In this document: positions 1-8,383 of the stretch, piece by piece
How positions within the stretch are numbered: the first letter of the stretch is position 1
Layout: every line of letters begins with the position of its first letter
Assembly (NCBI GenBank): GCA_024680435.1
Contig: JAILCK010000005.1
Span: forward strand, 1-36,249
DNA length: 36,249 bases
Reading direction: 5' to 3'
Origin: Lachnospiraceae bacterium
Lineage (GTDB): Bacteria > Bacillota > Clostridia > Lachnospirales > Lachnospiraceae
Notes under the pieces: generated by a model
What the model was told of the DNA's origin: nothing
The model's database searches: none
What the model saw: the letters and a program-made list of their open reading frames with translations, nothing else
Position numbers and translations under genes: made by a program

Positions 1-1247
1 GTCTTTTCGTTAAAGTTCTTTACAAATCCCAAACCGTAACGGTCTTTTTCAAGGCTTCTGATAGCTTTTTGGAAGGCTTCTTTGTAAGTCTTACCAATAC
101 TCATTACTTCTCCGACAGCTCTCATCTGAGTGCCGAGCTTATCTTCAACGCCTTTAAACTTTTCAAATGCCCAGCGAGCAAACTTAATTACAACGTAATC
201 TCCGTCGGGAACATATTTATCTAAGGTTCCGTACTTTCCACAAGGGATTTCGTCTAATGTTAAACCGCTTGCAAGCATTGCAGATACAAGCGCGATGGGG
301 AATCCGGTTGCTTTTGATGCAAGGGCTGAAGAACGGGAAGTTCTGGGATTAATTTCGATAACTACAATTCTTCCTGTCATAGGATCGTGACCAAACTGTA
401 CGTTTGTACCACCGATAACTCCTACTTCATCAACAATCTTGTATGCCTGTCTTTGCAATTCCTTTTGTACGTCTTCTGAAATTGTGAGCATGGGAGCAGA
501 ACAGAATGAGTCACCTGTATGCACTCCCAAAGGATCGATATTTTCAATAAAGCAAACGGTAATCATCTTACCTTTTGCGTCTCTTACTACTTCAAGCTCA
601 AGTTCTTCCCAGCCAAGGATTGATTCTTCAACCAATACCTGACCTACCAAAGATGCTTTAAGACCACGTTCGCAAACCGTCTTTAATTCTTCCTTGTTGT
701 ATACAAGGCCGCCGCCTGCGCCGCCCATTGTGTATGCAGGTCTTAAAACAACGGGATATCCAAGCTTGTCGGCTATTTTAAGGGCTTCATCAACAGAGTA
801 AGAAACCTCTGAGCGAGCCATTTCAATTCCAAGCTTGTTCATAGTGTTCTTAAATTCGATTCTGTCTTCGCCTCTTTCGATAGCGTCAACCTGAACACCG
901 ATTACCTTTACTCCGTACTTTTCAAGAATTCCTGCTGTTGAAAGCTCGGAACACAAGTTAAGTCCGGACTGTCCGCCCAAGTTAGGTAAGATTGCATCGG
1001 GTCTTTCTTTCTTTATAATCTTTTCAAGTCTGTCTACATTCAAGGGCTCGATGTAAGTAACATCGGCAATTCCCGGGTCTGTCATGATTGTAGCGGGATT
1101 TGAATTTACCAAAACTATCTGGTATCCAAGCTTTCTTAAAGCTTTACAAGCCTGTGTTCCCGAATAGTCAAACTCGCACGCCTGACCGATTATAATCGGA
1201 CCCGAACCTATGATAAGTACTTTCTTGATATCAGTTCTCTTTGCCAT
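1..1247 (-). CDS. carB: Carbamoyl-phosphate synthase large subunit, N-terminal part (cut by window edge)
   Basis: CarB uses ATP, bicarbonate and ammonia from the small subunit to make carbamoyl phosphate for pyrimidine and arginine synthesis. About 415 codons are present, reading from ATG at 1247 to the window edge, against roughly 1060 in full-length CarB. The reading begins MAKRTDIKKVLIIGSGP and contains the conserved IIIGQACEFDYSG segment, the glycine-rich ATP-grasp loop RPAYTMGGAGGG and the NPRTSRSSALASKATG segment of the first ATP-grasp domain. An AGAGGAGA ribosome binding site precedes the ATG. No stop codon or frameshift is seen, so the truncation is only the window boundary. The gene upstream is rpe, separated by a hairpin, not carA. 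Confidence 0.97.
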   Translation of the reverse strand, partial: MAKRTDIKKVLIIGSGPIIIGQACEFDYSGTQACKALRKLGYQIVLVNSNPATIMTDPGIADVTYIEPLNVDRLEKIIKKERPDAILPNLGGQSGLNLCSELSTAGILEKYGVKVIGVQVDAIERGEDRIEFKNTMNKLGIEMARSEVSYSVDEALKIADKLGYPVVLRPAYTMGGAGGGLVYNKEELKTVCERGLKASLVGQVLVEESILGWEELELEVVRDAKGKMITVCFIENIDPLGVHTGDSFCSAPMLTISEDVQKELQRQAYKIVDEVGVIGGTNVQFGHDPMTGRIVVIEINPRTSRSSALASKATGFPIALVSAMLASGLTLDEIPCGKYGTLDKYVPDGDYVVIKFARWAFEKFKGVEDKLGTQMRAVGEVMSIGKTYKEAFQKAIRSLEKDRYGLGFVKNFNEK

Positions 1248-1275
1248 TAAGTTTCTCCTCTTTCATATGTTTATA

Positions 1276-1303
1276 CAGAAAAAACCTCTTAAAAAAGAGG
1301 TTT
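1276..1303 (-). terminator. Weak terminator-like hairpin after rpe
   Basis: Arms AAACCTCTT (1282-1290) and AAGAGGTTT (1295-1303) form a 9-bp stem with a four-base loop, followed on the minus strand by a short TTTC run. It overlaps the rpe stop codon and lies just before carB. The short U-run suggests partial termination, so some read-through into carB is possible. Confidence 0.5.
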
Positions 1304-1943
1304 ATTGTTCTAAAAAATATTTAATGTTACCGGTGATATCACCTTTAAATACAGCAGAACCGGCAACAATAACATTAGCTCCGGCTTCCAAAATGCTCTT
1401 GATATTTTCCCTTGTAACTCCGCCATCGATTTCAACGTCAACGGAAAGACCAAGCCTGTTTATTTCGCGACGAACGGCTTTAATCTTTTCATATGTGAAA
1501 TCCAAAAATTTCTGTCCGCCAAAACCGGGCTCGACAGTCATCACAAGCACCATATCAACTTTGGAAAGTAAAGGGAAAAGAACATTGACATCTGTATCGG
1601 GTTTAATAGATAACCCAGCCTTGCATCCCGCTTTGTGAATGGCATCGATTGTTGCCACAACGTCTTTGCAAGCTTCATAATGAACAGTAATAATATCAGC
1701 TCCGCACTCAGCGAACTCATCAATATAACGAATAGGATCGATAACCATCAAATGAACATCGAAAACGATGTCGGTGACTTTCCTAATCGTTTTGATAACA
1801 GGCATTCCCATGGAAATTGAAGGAACAAAATACCCATCCATCACATCAATGTGAAGGTACTGAGCACCGGCTTTGTCCGCTTCTTCAATTTGCTTTCCCA
1901 GAATGCTAAAATCTGCTGCCAGGATTGACGGAGATAAAATCAT
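1302..1943 (-). CDS. rpe: Ribulose-phosphate 3-epimerase
   Basis: Rpe interconverts D-ribulose-5-phosphate and D-xylulose-5-phosphate in the pentose phosphate pathway in the cytoplasm. The 213-residue protein has the usual length and TIM-barrel signatures: SPSILAADF at the N-terminus, LHIDVMDG around residues 30-37 with the metal-binding His and Asp, VEPGFGGQ in the middle, and EIDGGV followed by a phosphate-binding AGSAVF near the end. The start is supported by AAAGGTG ahead of ATG. It fits metabolically with the araD and transketolase genes elsewhere in the window, although it is not in their operon. No good promoter was identified in the 124 bases between it and lysA. Confidence 0.96.
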   Translation of the reverse strand: MILSPSILAADFSILGKQIEEADKAGAQYLHIDVMDGYFVPSISMGMPVIKTIRKVTDIVFDVHLMVIDPIRYIDEFAECGADIITVHYEACKDVVATIDAIHKAGCKAGLSIKPDTDVNVLFPLLSKVDMVLVMTVEPGFGGQKFLDFTYEKIKAVRREINRLGLSVDVEIDGGVTRENIKSILEAGANVIVAGSAVFKGDITGNIKYFLEQ

Positions 1944-2067
1944 CTTTTCACCTTTGTAACAGTTTGTTTTTCTGTATCGTAACTAGGTTAATGCACTTTG
2001 CGTCTATTTTCAAGAACAATTTTTTAAAATAGTTAACAAATTTTCCTTTCTGTCTTAGTGATTCTTA

Positions 2068-3309
2068 CTACATATGGCGCAAAAGATCCTCGTAAGTCTC
2101 TCTTTTGCGAATTACTTTATCTTCACCGGCCTTTGTAATAAGCACTTCGGCGGGTCTTGGACGAGAATTATAGTTAGAGCACATGCTGTATCCGTAGGCA
2201 CCTGTGTCAAGTAAGCAAACTATATCTTCTTCCTTAATATCCGGTACCGGCCTTTCTTTACAAAGAAGATCTCCGGATTCACAGATGTTACCGCAAATTG
2301 TGATTTCTTTTAAGTTTTCTCTCTTAACCACTTTTCCGTCTCTTATTATTTCAGCATCATGCCAAGAGTCATACATAGAGGGGCGCACAAGAACGTTCAT
2401 ACCGATATCAGTTCCTGCGTACTCTTTTCCCGCATTAGTCTTTGTGGCATATACTCTTCCAAGTAAAACTGAACCTTCCGCTACGCAGAATCTTCCGGGC
2501 TCAGACTTAAACAAAGGAGCATATCCATAGTCTTTTACAAATTCATCCAAAATAGGCTCAAGTCTTTTCTTAAAGTCTTCAATATCATATTCGGCCTCAT
2601 CATCAAGCTTATGATAAGGGATTCCGTATCCGCCGCCAAAATCGATAAATTCAAGATTCTTAAACCTCTTTGCGATTCTAAGTAAGTTTGAAACCGCTTC
2701 AAGATAGGGATCGGGCTTCATAAACAAAGAACCTATATGCTGATTGATTCCCGCAATTGTAAGGTTGTACTCTTTTGCAATTTCAAAAATCTCATCTATA
2801 TCTTCTTCTGAGATTCCAAACTTTGTTTTCTTTCCGCCTGTAACTACCTTTTCATGGTGTCCGGCACCTACGCCCGGGTTAATTCTTACGGCACATTTTC
2901 CGCCCTTGTTAAGCTTTCCGTACCTTCTTAACTGAGCAAGAGAATCAAGGCTTGTCATAATATTTCTATCTATTGCATATTTCATTTCTTCATCGGAAAC
3001 ATTGTTTGGTACGAAGAAAATTCTGTCATATTCAAAGCCTGCAGCCTCAAGCATCCTGATTTCTCCTTCGCTCATGGCATCGCAGTTAAGGCCTTCTTCA
3101 TGGGCAAGCTTAAGAATATGAATATTGGTGTTTGCTTTAACTGAATAGTTTGCCGTATAAGGATATTTTGTGATTACCTGTGACACCTTATGCATGCGGT
3201 CTCTTAAAATGTTTTCGTTATATACATAAAGAGGTGTTCCGTATTTTTTTGCAAGTTCTTCTGCGTTTGTATTTCCAAAGAAATTTACTTTTTCAACAAA
3301 TGAATTCAT
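2068..3309 (-). CDS. lysA: Diaminopimelate decarboxylase
   Basis: LysA is a PLP enzyme that decarboxylates meso-diaminopimelate to L-lysine, the last step of lysine synthesis. The protein of 413 residues shows the fold-III decarboxylase features: YSVKANTN with the PLP lysine at residue 58, HIGSLF, the GGGYGIPY phosphate-binding loop, EPGRF, and CESGD (about 343-347) with the catalytic cysteine. The start has AGGAG upstream. It lies 14 bases after ddh, the enzyme that makes its substrate, so the two are almost certainly cotranscribed with the trmB-like regulator. The ornithine/arginine decarboxylase alternative is unlikely given the ddh neighbour. Confidence 0.95.
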   Translation of the reverse strand: MNSFVEKVNFFGNTNAEELAKKYGTPLYVYNENILRDRMHKVSQVITKYPYTANYSVKANTNIHILKLAHEEGLNCDAMSEGEIRMLEAAGFEYDRIFFVPNNVSDEEMKYAIDRNIMTSLDSLAQLRRYGKLNKGGKCAVRINPGVGAGHHEKVVTGGKKTKFGISEEDIDEIFEIAKEYNLTIAGINQHIGSLFMKPDPYLEAVSNLLRIAKRFKNLEFIDFGGGYGIPYHKLDDEAEYDIEDFKKRLEPILDEFVKDYGYAPLFKSEPGRFCVAEGSVLLGRVYATKTNAGKEYAGTDIGMNVLVRPSMYDSWHDAEIIRDGKVVKRENLKEITICGNICESGDLLCKERPVPDIKEEDIVCLLDTGAYGYSMCSNYNSRPRPAEVLITKAGEDKVIRKRETYEDLLRHM

Positions 3310-3323
3310 CTATATCTCCTAAA

Positions 3324-4304
3324 TTATAATAAGTGAGCTCTCATATCTTCAGCGGACATATCGCTTAAGTAAGCGGGTGCAATGTCAAATACTGTCTTGC
3401 ATCCTGTGCTTCCTTCCTTATTTAAGCGTGCAATCGCTCTTGCATATGCCACAATTACGGATGCGGTAAACTCGGGATTTGAATCAAGCTTTAAGCTATA
3501 TTCGATAATAGCTTTGTTTTCACCTTCCCATCCGATGTTACCGCTTCTTATAACAAATCCGCCGTGAGGAATTCCCGCATGGTTTTTATCAAGCTCTTCC
3601 TGTGAAATAAAATGTACCGTTGTATCGTAGTCTGCAAAGTAGTTGGGCATTGTCTTAATTTCTTTTTCGATTCTTTCAAGGTCTGCGCCCTCTTCAGCCA
3701 CTACAAAGCATTCTCTTGTGTGCTTTTCTCTTGTGGTAAGTGTAGGGTTCTCACCGTTTCTTACTTTTTCAAGAGCTGCCTCTACAGGAATTGTGTACTG
3801 CTTTCCGTCTTTTACTCCGTCAATTCTTCTGATTGCATCTGAGTGGCCCTGGCTTACGCCCTTTCCCCAGAAGGTGTAGTCGCTTCCCTTTGGAAGCACG
3901 CAGTTAGCGTACAATCTGTTTAAAGAAAACATTCCGGGATCCCATCCTGCTGAAATTAAAGCAGTGTGACCGGTTTCTTTTGCCGCTTTATCTACATTGG
4001 CAAAATGCTCAGGGATGCGCGCATGTGTGTCAAAAGAATCGATTACGTTAAAGTATTTTGCATACTCGGGAGTCATCTTGGGAAGGTCTGTTGCGCTTCC
4101 TCCGCAGATAATCAAAACATCGATTTCATCTTTATGCTCTAAAATCTCATCAACATGTCTTACAGGTACACCCTGTGTCAAAATTGAAACTGTCTTAGGG
4201 TCTCTTCTTGTGTATACGCCCACAAGCTTTGCATCGGCGTTTGCCTTAACAGCACATTCAACGCCTCTTCCTAAATTACCGTAACCTAAAATTGCAATAT
4301 TCAT
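3324..4304 (-). CDS. ddh: meso-Diaminopimelate dehydrogenase
   Basis: Ddh makes meso-diaminopimelate directly from tetrahydrodipicolinate, ammonia and NADPH, bypassing the succinylase or acetylase steps of lysine and peptidoglycan-precursor synthesis. The 326-residue protein opens with a Rossmann fold (NIAILGYGNLGRG) and VYTRRDP, which is typical of NADP binding. It also has the Ddh-type segments IICGGSATDLP, SAGWDPGMFS and FWGKGVSQGHSDAIRRI. Length matches the family. The ATG has AAGGAG upstream, which overlaps the end of the regulator gene two bases away. The gene lies between the trmB-like regulator and lysA in one operon. Confidence 0.95.
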   Translation of the reverse strand: MNIAILGYGNLGRGVECAVKANADAKLVGVYTRRDPKTVSILTQGVPVRHVDEILEHKDEIDVLIICGGSATDLPKMTPEYAKYFNVIDSFDTHARIPEHFANVDKAAKETGHTALISAGWDPGMFSLNRLYANCVLPKGSDYTFWGKGVSQGHSDAIRRIDGVKDGKQYTIPVEAALEKVRNGENPTLTTREKHTRECFVVAEEGADLERIEKEIKTMPNYFADYDTTVHFISQEELDKNHAGIPHGGFVIRSGNIGWEGENKAIIEYSLKLDSNPEFTASVIVAYARAIARLNKEGSTGCKTVFDIAPAYLSDMSAEDMRAHLL

Positions 4305-4306
4305 AA

Positions 4307-5005
4307 TTAATTCTCCTTACCCATTTGTATTAGTGTTATTTTATTTTTTAATGCCTCTTTCATGACAGCCACCAAATTTGCCTGTCCGGAATAAAGACAT
4401 GTATCACTTTCTTTTCCCTCTAAGCTTCCCGTAAGTACGTAGGAAGAATCGATTATCAAACGTAACTGACCTTTTTCGGGAGCAGTCTTATACATAATCG
4501 CCTTATCAAAGAATGAATTGTCCGTTAGCACCACGACCTTTTTCCCTTCTTTAATCAAAGCCTCTATTTCAGTCCTGTATTCTTCAAGCACACAGCCTTC
4601 AGCCATAATGTAAACTCTAAGTTCACAAGCTTTAAGCATTTCTTCGATTTTGTTGCATATGTGCTTTGTGCCTTTGATTGTCACATAGCCTTCTGTTTTG
4701 GCAGATGCTTTCGGCGCTTCTTTTATAACAATTCCGGCTTTTTTACTAAGCTCTTTTAAGACATTTTCCGTAAATACCTTTACATCCACAGCCTGAAACT
4801 TTGTGGCCTCTCCTTCGCAAAGGTACGCGGCTCCCTTTTCAACCAAACTGTTAAGGGCGCTGTACACATTTGATCTTGATATTCCGGTTTCTTTTGAAAC
4901 CTCATATCCCGTCATTTCGCCATGCTTTAAAAGTTCAACATATATGGAAGCTTCCTGCCCCGTAAGGCCAAAGGCCTTTATGTTTTCTTCGAATGTATTT
5001 CCCAT
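4307..5005 (-). CDS. TrmB-family transcriptional regulator of the ddh-lysA operon
   Basis: The 232-residue protein has an N-terminal winged helix-turn-helix of the TrmB type (residues about 8-75: FGLTGQEASIYVELLKHGEMTGYEV, SRSNVYSALNSLVEKG). A C-terminal alpha/beta region (about 105-228) resembles the PLD-like effector domain of TrmB proteins (VTIKGTKHICNKIEEML, VVVLTDN, LIIDSSYVLTGSL). Such proteins usually sense small molecules, often sugars in archaea. The ligand here is unknown, and lysine or a precursor is only an inference from gene order. It is the first gene of the operon, directly behind a strong promoter with a repeated operator-like element at 5015-5037, which suggests autoregulation. 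Confidence 0.85.
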   Translation of the reverse strand: MGNTFEENIKAFGLTGQEASIYVELLKHGEMTGYEVSKETGISRSNVYSALNSLVEKGAAYLCEGEATKFQAVDVKVFTENVLKELSKKAGIVIKEAPKASAKTEGYVTIKGTKHICNKIEEMLKACELRVYIMAEGCVLEEYRTEIEALIKEGKKVVVLTDNSFFDKAIMYKTAPEKGQLRLIIDSSYVLTGSLEGKESDTCLYSGQANLVAVMKEALKNKITLIQMGKEN

Positions 5006-5014
5006 CTTCTCTCC

Positions 5015-5037
5015 GTAGTGGTACTGTTTGGTACTAC
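5015..5037 (-). promoter_or_regulatory. Operator candidate: direct repeat with 10-bp period
   Basis: On the minus strand AGTACCA occurs twice, separated by AAC (plus-strand TGGTACT at 5019-5025 and 5029-5035), so the copies lie on the same helix face. The block is also flanked by GTAGT and ACTAC, an inverted pair. It sits at or just after the predicted transcription start and ahead of the ribosome binding site of the trmB-like gene, a natural place for autorepression. The binding protein is inferred, not shown. Confidence 0.5.
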
Positions 5038-5041
5038 TCGC

Positions 5042-5070
5042 ATATTAAACCATGCTTTCCGGTTTGTCAA
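5042..5070 (-). promoter_or_regulatory. Sigma-A-type promoter of trmB-ddh-lysA
   Basis: The minus strand reads TTGACA (5065-5070), a 17-bp spacer and TAATAT (5042-5047), close to the vegetative consensus. Transcription would start near 5035, inside the direct-repeat element. It lies just downstream of the terminator of the helicase gene, so the operon appears to be transcribed on its own. Confidence 0.75.
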
Positions 5071-5097
5071 CGCTAACTGTGTAAAAAAATTATAAAG

Positions 5098-5121
5098 AAA
5101 AAACGTCGGCCTAAGCCGACG
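5098..5121 (-). terminator. Intrinsic terminator of the helicase gene
   Basis: CGTCGGC (5104-5110) and GCCGACG (5115-5121) form a GC-rich 7-bp stem with a CTAA loop. It is followed on the minus strand by six U and a further U-rich stretch. It starts six bases after the stop codon of the 1037-residue helicase. Confidence 0.9.
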
Positions 5122-5126
5122 CTATT

Positions 5127-8100
5127 CTATCTTGCACTTCTGAATATGTAATCTATGTATGGAGTTTCTTCAAATGATATGTAGGGCCCGTATGCGGGAA
5201 TCGTACAGAGTAAGGCATGCACCCCTTCGGGAATCATTATCTGATATCCTTTGTTTGACATTAAAAGGGCCGGTCGATTCTTTGGATTATGAGACATGTA
5301 CTTTGCCGAATTTGATACTTCCACCCAGTCAGAGTCGCTCTCGCCCCTAATACTTAATGTCTCCTTTTTAGTAAAGTCAAAGTATTCCCACCAGACATCT
5401 TTAGTTCCGTGGAACTGTCTTGGAAGCATCTGATTCTCTGTAAGTAAAAGATTATTGCTTTTATTATAGAAAGAAACCTCTCCGGTTTTCTTAACCACTT
5501 TGACAATAAGCTTATCAAGTATAATATCCACGCCTTCTCTTGATTCGCTTACTCTCCACTTTAGCCCTTCCTTTTTCTTTATTTCTTCAGGCAAAGCGCT
5601 TACTTTTCCAAGGGTTCCTTTGTAAAAAAGCACTCTAACGGTTTCATCAGAAACGGGTGTTATTTTAAGTATTCCGTAGCTTCCGGTGATTTCAACGCCT
5701 GATTTATCGGCCTTTATCCATTTAACAGAATTATCGATTCGCCCGTGACCTATGGGCTGTAAACTTGTTCCATCGGGCATCCTTCCAAATTCTGTAGCGC
5801 CAATCGGCTCTTTCTTTTCTTTTGGAAGAGAGTAGGCTAGCTCAGGCTTAAAGGTCTTTGGCTTTACTATTTCCACTCTTCTGTTTATAGGAGTATCAAG
5901 ATTGGGAGTCTTTGAAACAACAGTCGCCTTTTTCTTTGCTACAGTTTTTTCAACCTGCCCCTTTGAATTAACTATTATTCTTGCAGGCCCGTATTTATCT
6001 CTTAGTGCTCTTTCTCTGTCTCCTTCTTTTGCCTGCTCTTTGGCAATTTCTTCCTTTGTTTTAAACTCTTCTTCGTATACAAAGGGCTTAACGTGGAAGT
6101 CATCCTCTAAAAAGTTTATGGTTTTTCTATCTTCAGGAATCGGGTCTTTAATTAATCCTGTAAGCTCGCCCTTATAAAAAACAGAAAGCTCATGAAGCGC
6201 TCTTGTTGCAGCTACATATAAAAGCTTTGCATAGCCGTCTTCCTTTGGATAAGCCTTCATTGATGCGTCATATATTATTACAGCATCAAATTCAAGACCC
6301 TTAGAATACTCAATCGGAAGTATTATAGTGCCGTTAGAAAACTCGGCTTCTTTATCGTTAAAAAGCCTGGCACCTATTTTCTTTCCAATTGCCTTATATA
6401 CTTCTTCCGACTCCTTTAAGTCTTTACAAATAATGGCTATGGTTTCATATTCTTTTTCTTTAAATTCTAAAGCTTTCTTTTCTACAAGCTTATTTAAAGA
6501 ATCCGTGTCTAAAGCGCCTTCAACGTTTACTTCGTCCCCATGCCTTACAATGGGCTCAACTGGGTAAATTGGGAAACTTGCATGCCTAAGCACATCCGTT
6601 GCAAAATTTGATATTTCAACCGTGTTACGATAACTCTTTCTAAGTAATCCAAAGTAATCGTATTTATTTGGAAGCATTACCTTCTTTAATTCTTCCCAGT
6701 CGCTTAAACCGCAGGAAAAATTAATGTTCTGAGATACGTCTCCCATGATGGTGAAGGTGCACTTACTCATGCAATACTTAAGTGACCTGTAAACCATCAT
6801 TCCAAAATCCTGAGCTTCATCGATAACCACGTGACTTGCTTCCTGGATTACTTCGGTTTCTTTTATCCTTTTATATATGTAGGCTAAAGAAGCCAAATCG
6901 TATAAGTCGGGCTTGTCTTCTTCGTAGTTAAACACGCATCTTTCGGCCATCTTTTTATCTACGAATTCTTTGTACAAAGAAAACACCGATGTCTTCCAAA
7001 TGAATTTGTTAAAGTAGTTTGTGTAATACCTTGTAAGCTTCTTTTGTTCCTCAACGTTATAGGAGTAATACCTTCCGTACAGTTCGTTTTCAAGCTTAAC
7101 CATCAAAAGGTCGTTAAGACGCTCAAACTTTCTAAACATGGGCCATTCCGGGTATTCTTTAATAGCTTCTTTTATTTCTTCCCCTGTTAGTAAGGTTCTG
7201 TTAGTTCTTTCTATTACGATGTCATCTTTAGGAATGTGATTAAATTCAACTTCATCGCAGAATTTTCTAAGGTCCTTATACCATTTGGTGCCGCCCTTAA
7301 TCTCTATGCCCTTTTCACTTTTTTCAAACTTTCTGATTGAATACTTCTTATCGTCCCAATCTTCGTACAAAAGCCTTGTAAAGAGTTCTTCCATTGTCAT
7401 TTGGCGAACTCCGTATACATCAAGGTCAGGAAGAACACCTGTTATGTAATTAAGGAGCACCTTATTGCTTCCCACTATATAAAAGCTTTCGGGCTTAAAC
7501 TCAACATCGTAGTTATAAAGGATATAAGAAATCCTATGCATGGCAACAGTCGTTTTTCCGGAGCCAGCACTTCCTTGCACAAGTACGTTATGCCTGGGAT
7601 TTTTACGTATAACTTCGTTTTGTTCCTTTTGAATGGTGGCAATGATTTCGCTTAAAACGTTTCTTTTGCTTTTTGATAAATACTTTGTTAAAAGGTCATC
7701 GTTTGCAACAACATCTGAATCATAGAAATCTTTAATCTCTTCATTTTCGATTTCATAGGTTCTTTTTCTTTTTAAGTCGACTCTAAACTTCCCTTCCTTA
7801 GGAACCTTATAATCGCATATTCCAAGACTGTGATCGTAGTAGACAGAAGATATCGGAGCTCTCCAGTCTATAACCATCGGATTTGCGGGGTCCGTTGCGA
7901 TGACAGACTTTCCGATGTAGAAGGTTTCTCTCTTTGAAGCCGCGTCATCTTCGATATCGATTCTTCCAAAGAACGGTTTGCTTAAAGCCCTCTCAGCTCT
8001 TCTTAAGTCATTTCTTACTTCATTAAATCTGGCATCTGTGTTAAACCATTGCGCCAATCCTTCTTTGTCGTCAACATCATAGACTTCTCTTAAGGACTTT

Positions 8101-8240
8101 AAATCCTCTTGCAGTCCCGCTGCAGTCCTTTTTACCTGCTCGATTTTACTTTTTGCTGCTTCCTTTACTTCTTTTAACTTCCTGTTTTCATCTTCAGCGG
8201 TAATTCCGTAAAAATTACCTTTTATCACGCTTTCTCCCAT
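5127..8240 (-). CDS. helD: HelD-like RNA polymerase-associated helicase fused to a GH31-N-like beta-sandwich
   Basis: HelD proteins are UvrD/Rep-like SF1 ATPases that bind RNA polymerase and release it from nucleic acid. Visible order: N-terminal charged helical arm (about 15-95), the HelD signature PFFGRID and WRAPISSVYYD (90-145), Q-motif IQKEQN (203-208), Walker A GSAGSGKTT (223-231), Walker B VVIDEAQDF (471-479), LRKSYRNT (533-540), EYSKGLEFDAVII (644-656) and LLYVAATRALH (673-683). Typical HelD proteins end about 80-100 residues later. This one is 1037 residues. A Lys/Pro-rich linker (about 725-830) leads to a domain (about 835-1037) that reads like the galactose-mutarotase-like N-terminal sandwich of GH31 enzymes (GILKITPVSDETVRVLF, LIVKVVKKTGEVSFYN, PALLMSNKGYQIMI), with no catalytic barrel. 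An AAGGAGGG site precedes the ATG. The helicase call is firm; the C-terminal assignment is by motif only. Confidence 0.9.
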   Translation of the reverse strand: MGESVIKGNFYGITAEDENRKLKEVKEAAKSKIEQVKRTAAGLQEDLKSLREVYDVDDKEGLAQWFNTDARFNEVRNDLRRAERALSKPFFGRIDIEDDAASKRETFYIGKSVIATDPANPMVIDWRAPISSVYYDHSLGICDYKVPKEGKFRVDLKRKRTYEIENEEIKDFYDSDVVANDDLLTKYLSKSKRNVLSEIIATIQKEQNEVIRKNPRHNVLVQGSAGSGKTTVAMHRISYILYNYDVEFKPESFYIVGSNKVLLNYITGVLPDLDVYGVRQMTMEELFTRLLYEDWDDKKYSIRKFEKSEKGIEIKGGTKWYKDLRKFCDEVEFNHIPKDDIVIERTNRTLLTGEEIKEAIKEYPEWPMFRKFERLNDLLMVKLENELYGRYYSYNVEEQKKLTRYYTNYFNKFIWKTSVFSLYKEFVDKKMAERCVFNYEEDKPDLYDLASLAYIYKRIKETEVIQEASHVVIDEAQDFGMMVYRSLKYCMSKCTFTIMGDVSQNINFSCGLSDWEELKKVMLPNKYDYFGLLRKSYRNTVEISNFATDVLRHASFPIYPVEPIVRHGDEVNVEGALDTDSLNKLVEKKALEFKEKEYETIAIICKDLKESEEVYKAIGKKIGARLFNDKEAEFSNGTIILPIEYSKGLEFDAVIIYDASMKAYPKEDGYAKLLYVAATRALHELSVFYKGELTGLIKDPIPEDRKTINFLEDDFHVKPFVYEEEFKTKEEIAKEQAKEGDRERALRDKYGPARIIVNSKGQVEKTVAKKKATVVSKTPNLDTPINRRVEIVKPKTFKPELAYSLPKEKKEPIGATEFGRMPDGTSLQPIGHGRIDNSVKWIKADKSGVEITGSYGILKITPVSDETVRVLFYKGTLGKVSALPEEIKKKEGLKWRVSESREGVDIILDKLIVKVVKKTGEVSFYNKSNNLLLTENQMLPRQFHGTKDVWWEYFDFTKKETLSIRGESDSDWVEVSNSAKYMSHNPKNRPALLMSNKGYQIMIPEGVHALLCTIPAYGPYISFEETPYIDYIFRSAR

Positions 8241-8338
8241 GCTTCCCTCCTTGTTTGTTTCTATATAGTAGCAAACATATTAAAAAAAGAGTAGACTTGT
8301 TTTTAAAAAAGTGATACCATGCATAATGAAGTGTGCGT

Positions 8339-8373
8339 AAAAAAAGCAAGTGGTTTTAACCGCTTGCTTTTTT
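8339..8373 (-). terminator. Intrinsic terminator after msrC
   Basis: GCAAGTGGTT (8346-8355) pairs with AACCGCTTGC (8358-8367) with one G-T wobble. It has a run of seven A on the left and six T on the right, so it could work in both directions. Both neighbouring genes are on the minus strand, so its job is to end msrC transcription before the helicase gene. Confidence 0.85.
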
Positions 8374-8383
8374 CTTTATCTTT

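Noticed and set aside
1-1247. carB as a truncated pseudogene
   Set aside because: The frame is open to the window boundary with all expected motifs; the missing part is outside the window.
1210-1638. 142-residue plus-strand open frame over rpe and the carB start
   Set aside because: Antisense shadow of two well-supported minus-strand genes, with biased composition.
1944-2067. Possible hairpin CTATTTT/AAAATAG (2004-2032) or lysine riboswitch relic between lysA and rpe
   Set aside because: AT-only arms with a long loop and no U-run; the region is far too short for an L-box and lies downstream of lysA, not upstream.
5127-8240. Helicase and C-terminal domain as two genes joined by a sequencing error
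   Set aside because: One uninterrupted frame with a typical flexible linker, no internal ribosome binding site, and a single terminator after the stop; a fusion is the simpler reading, though unproven.
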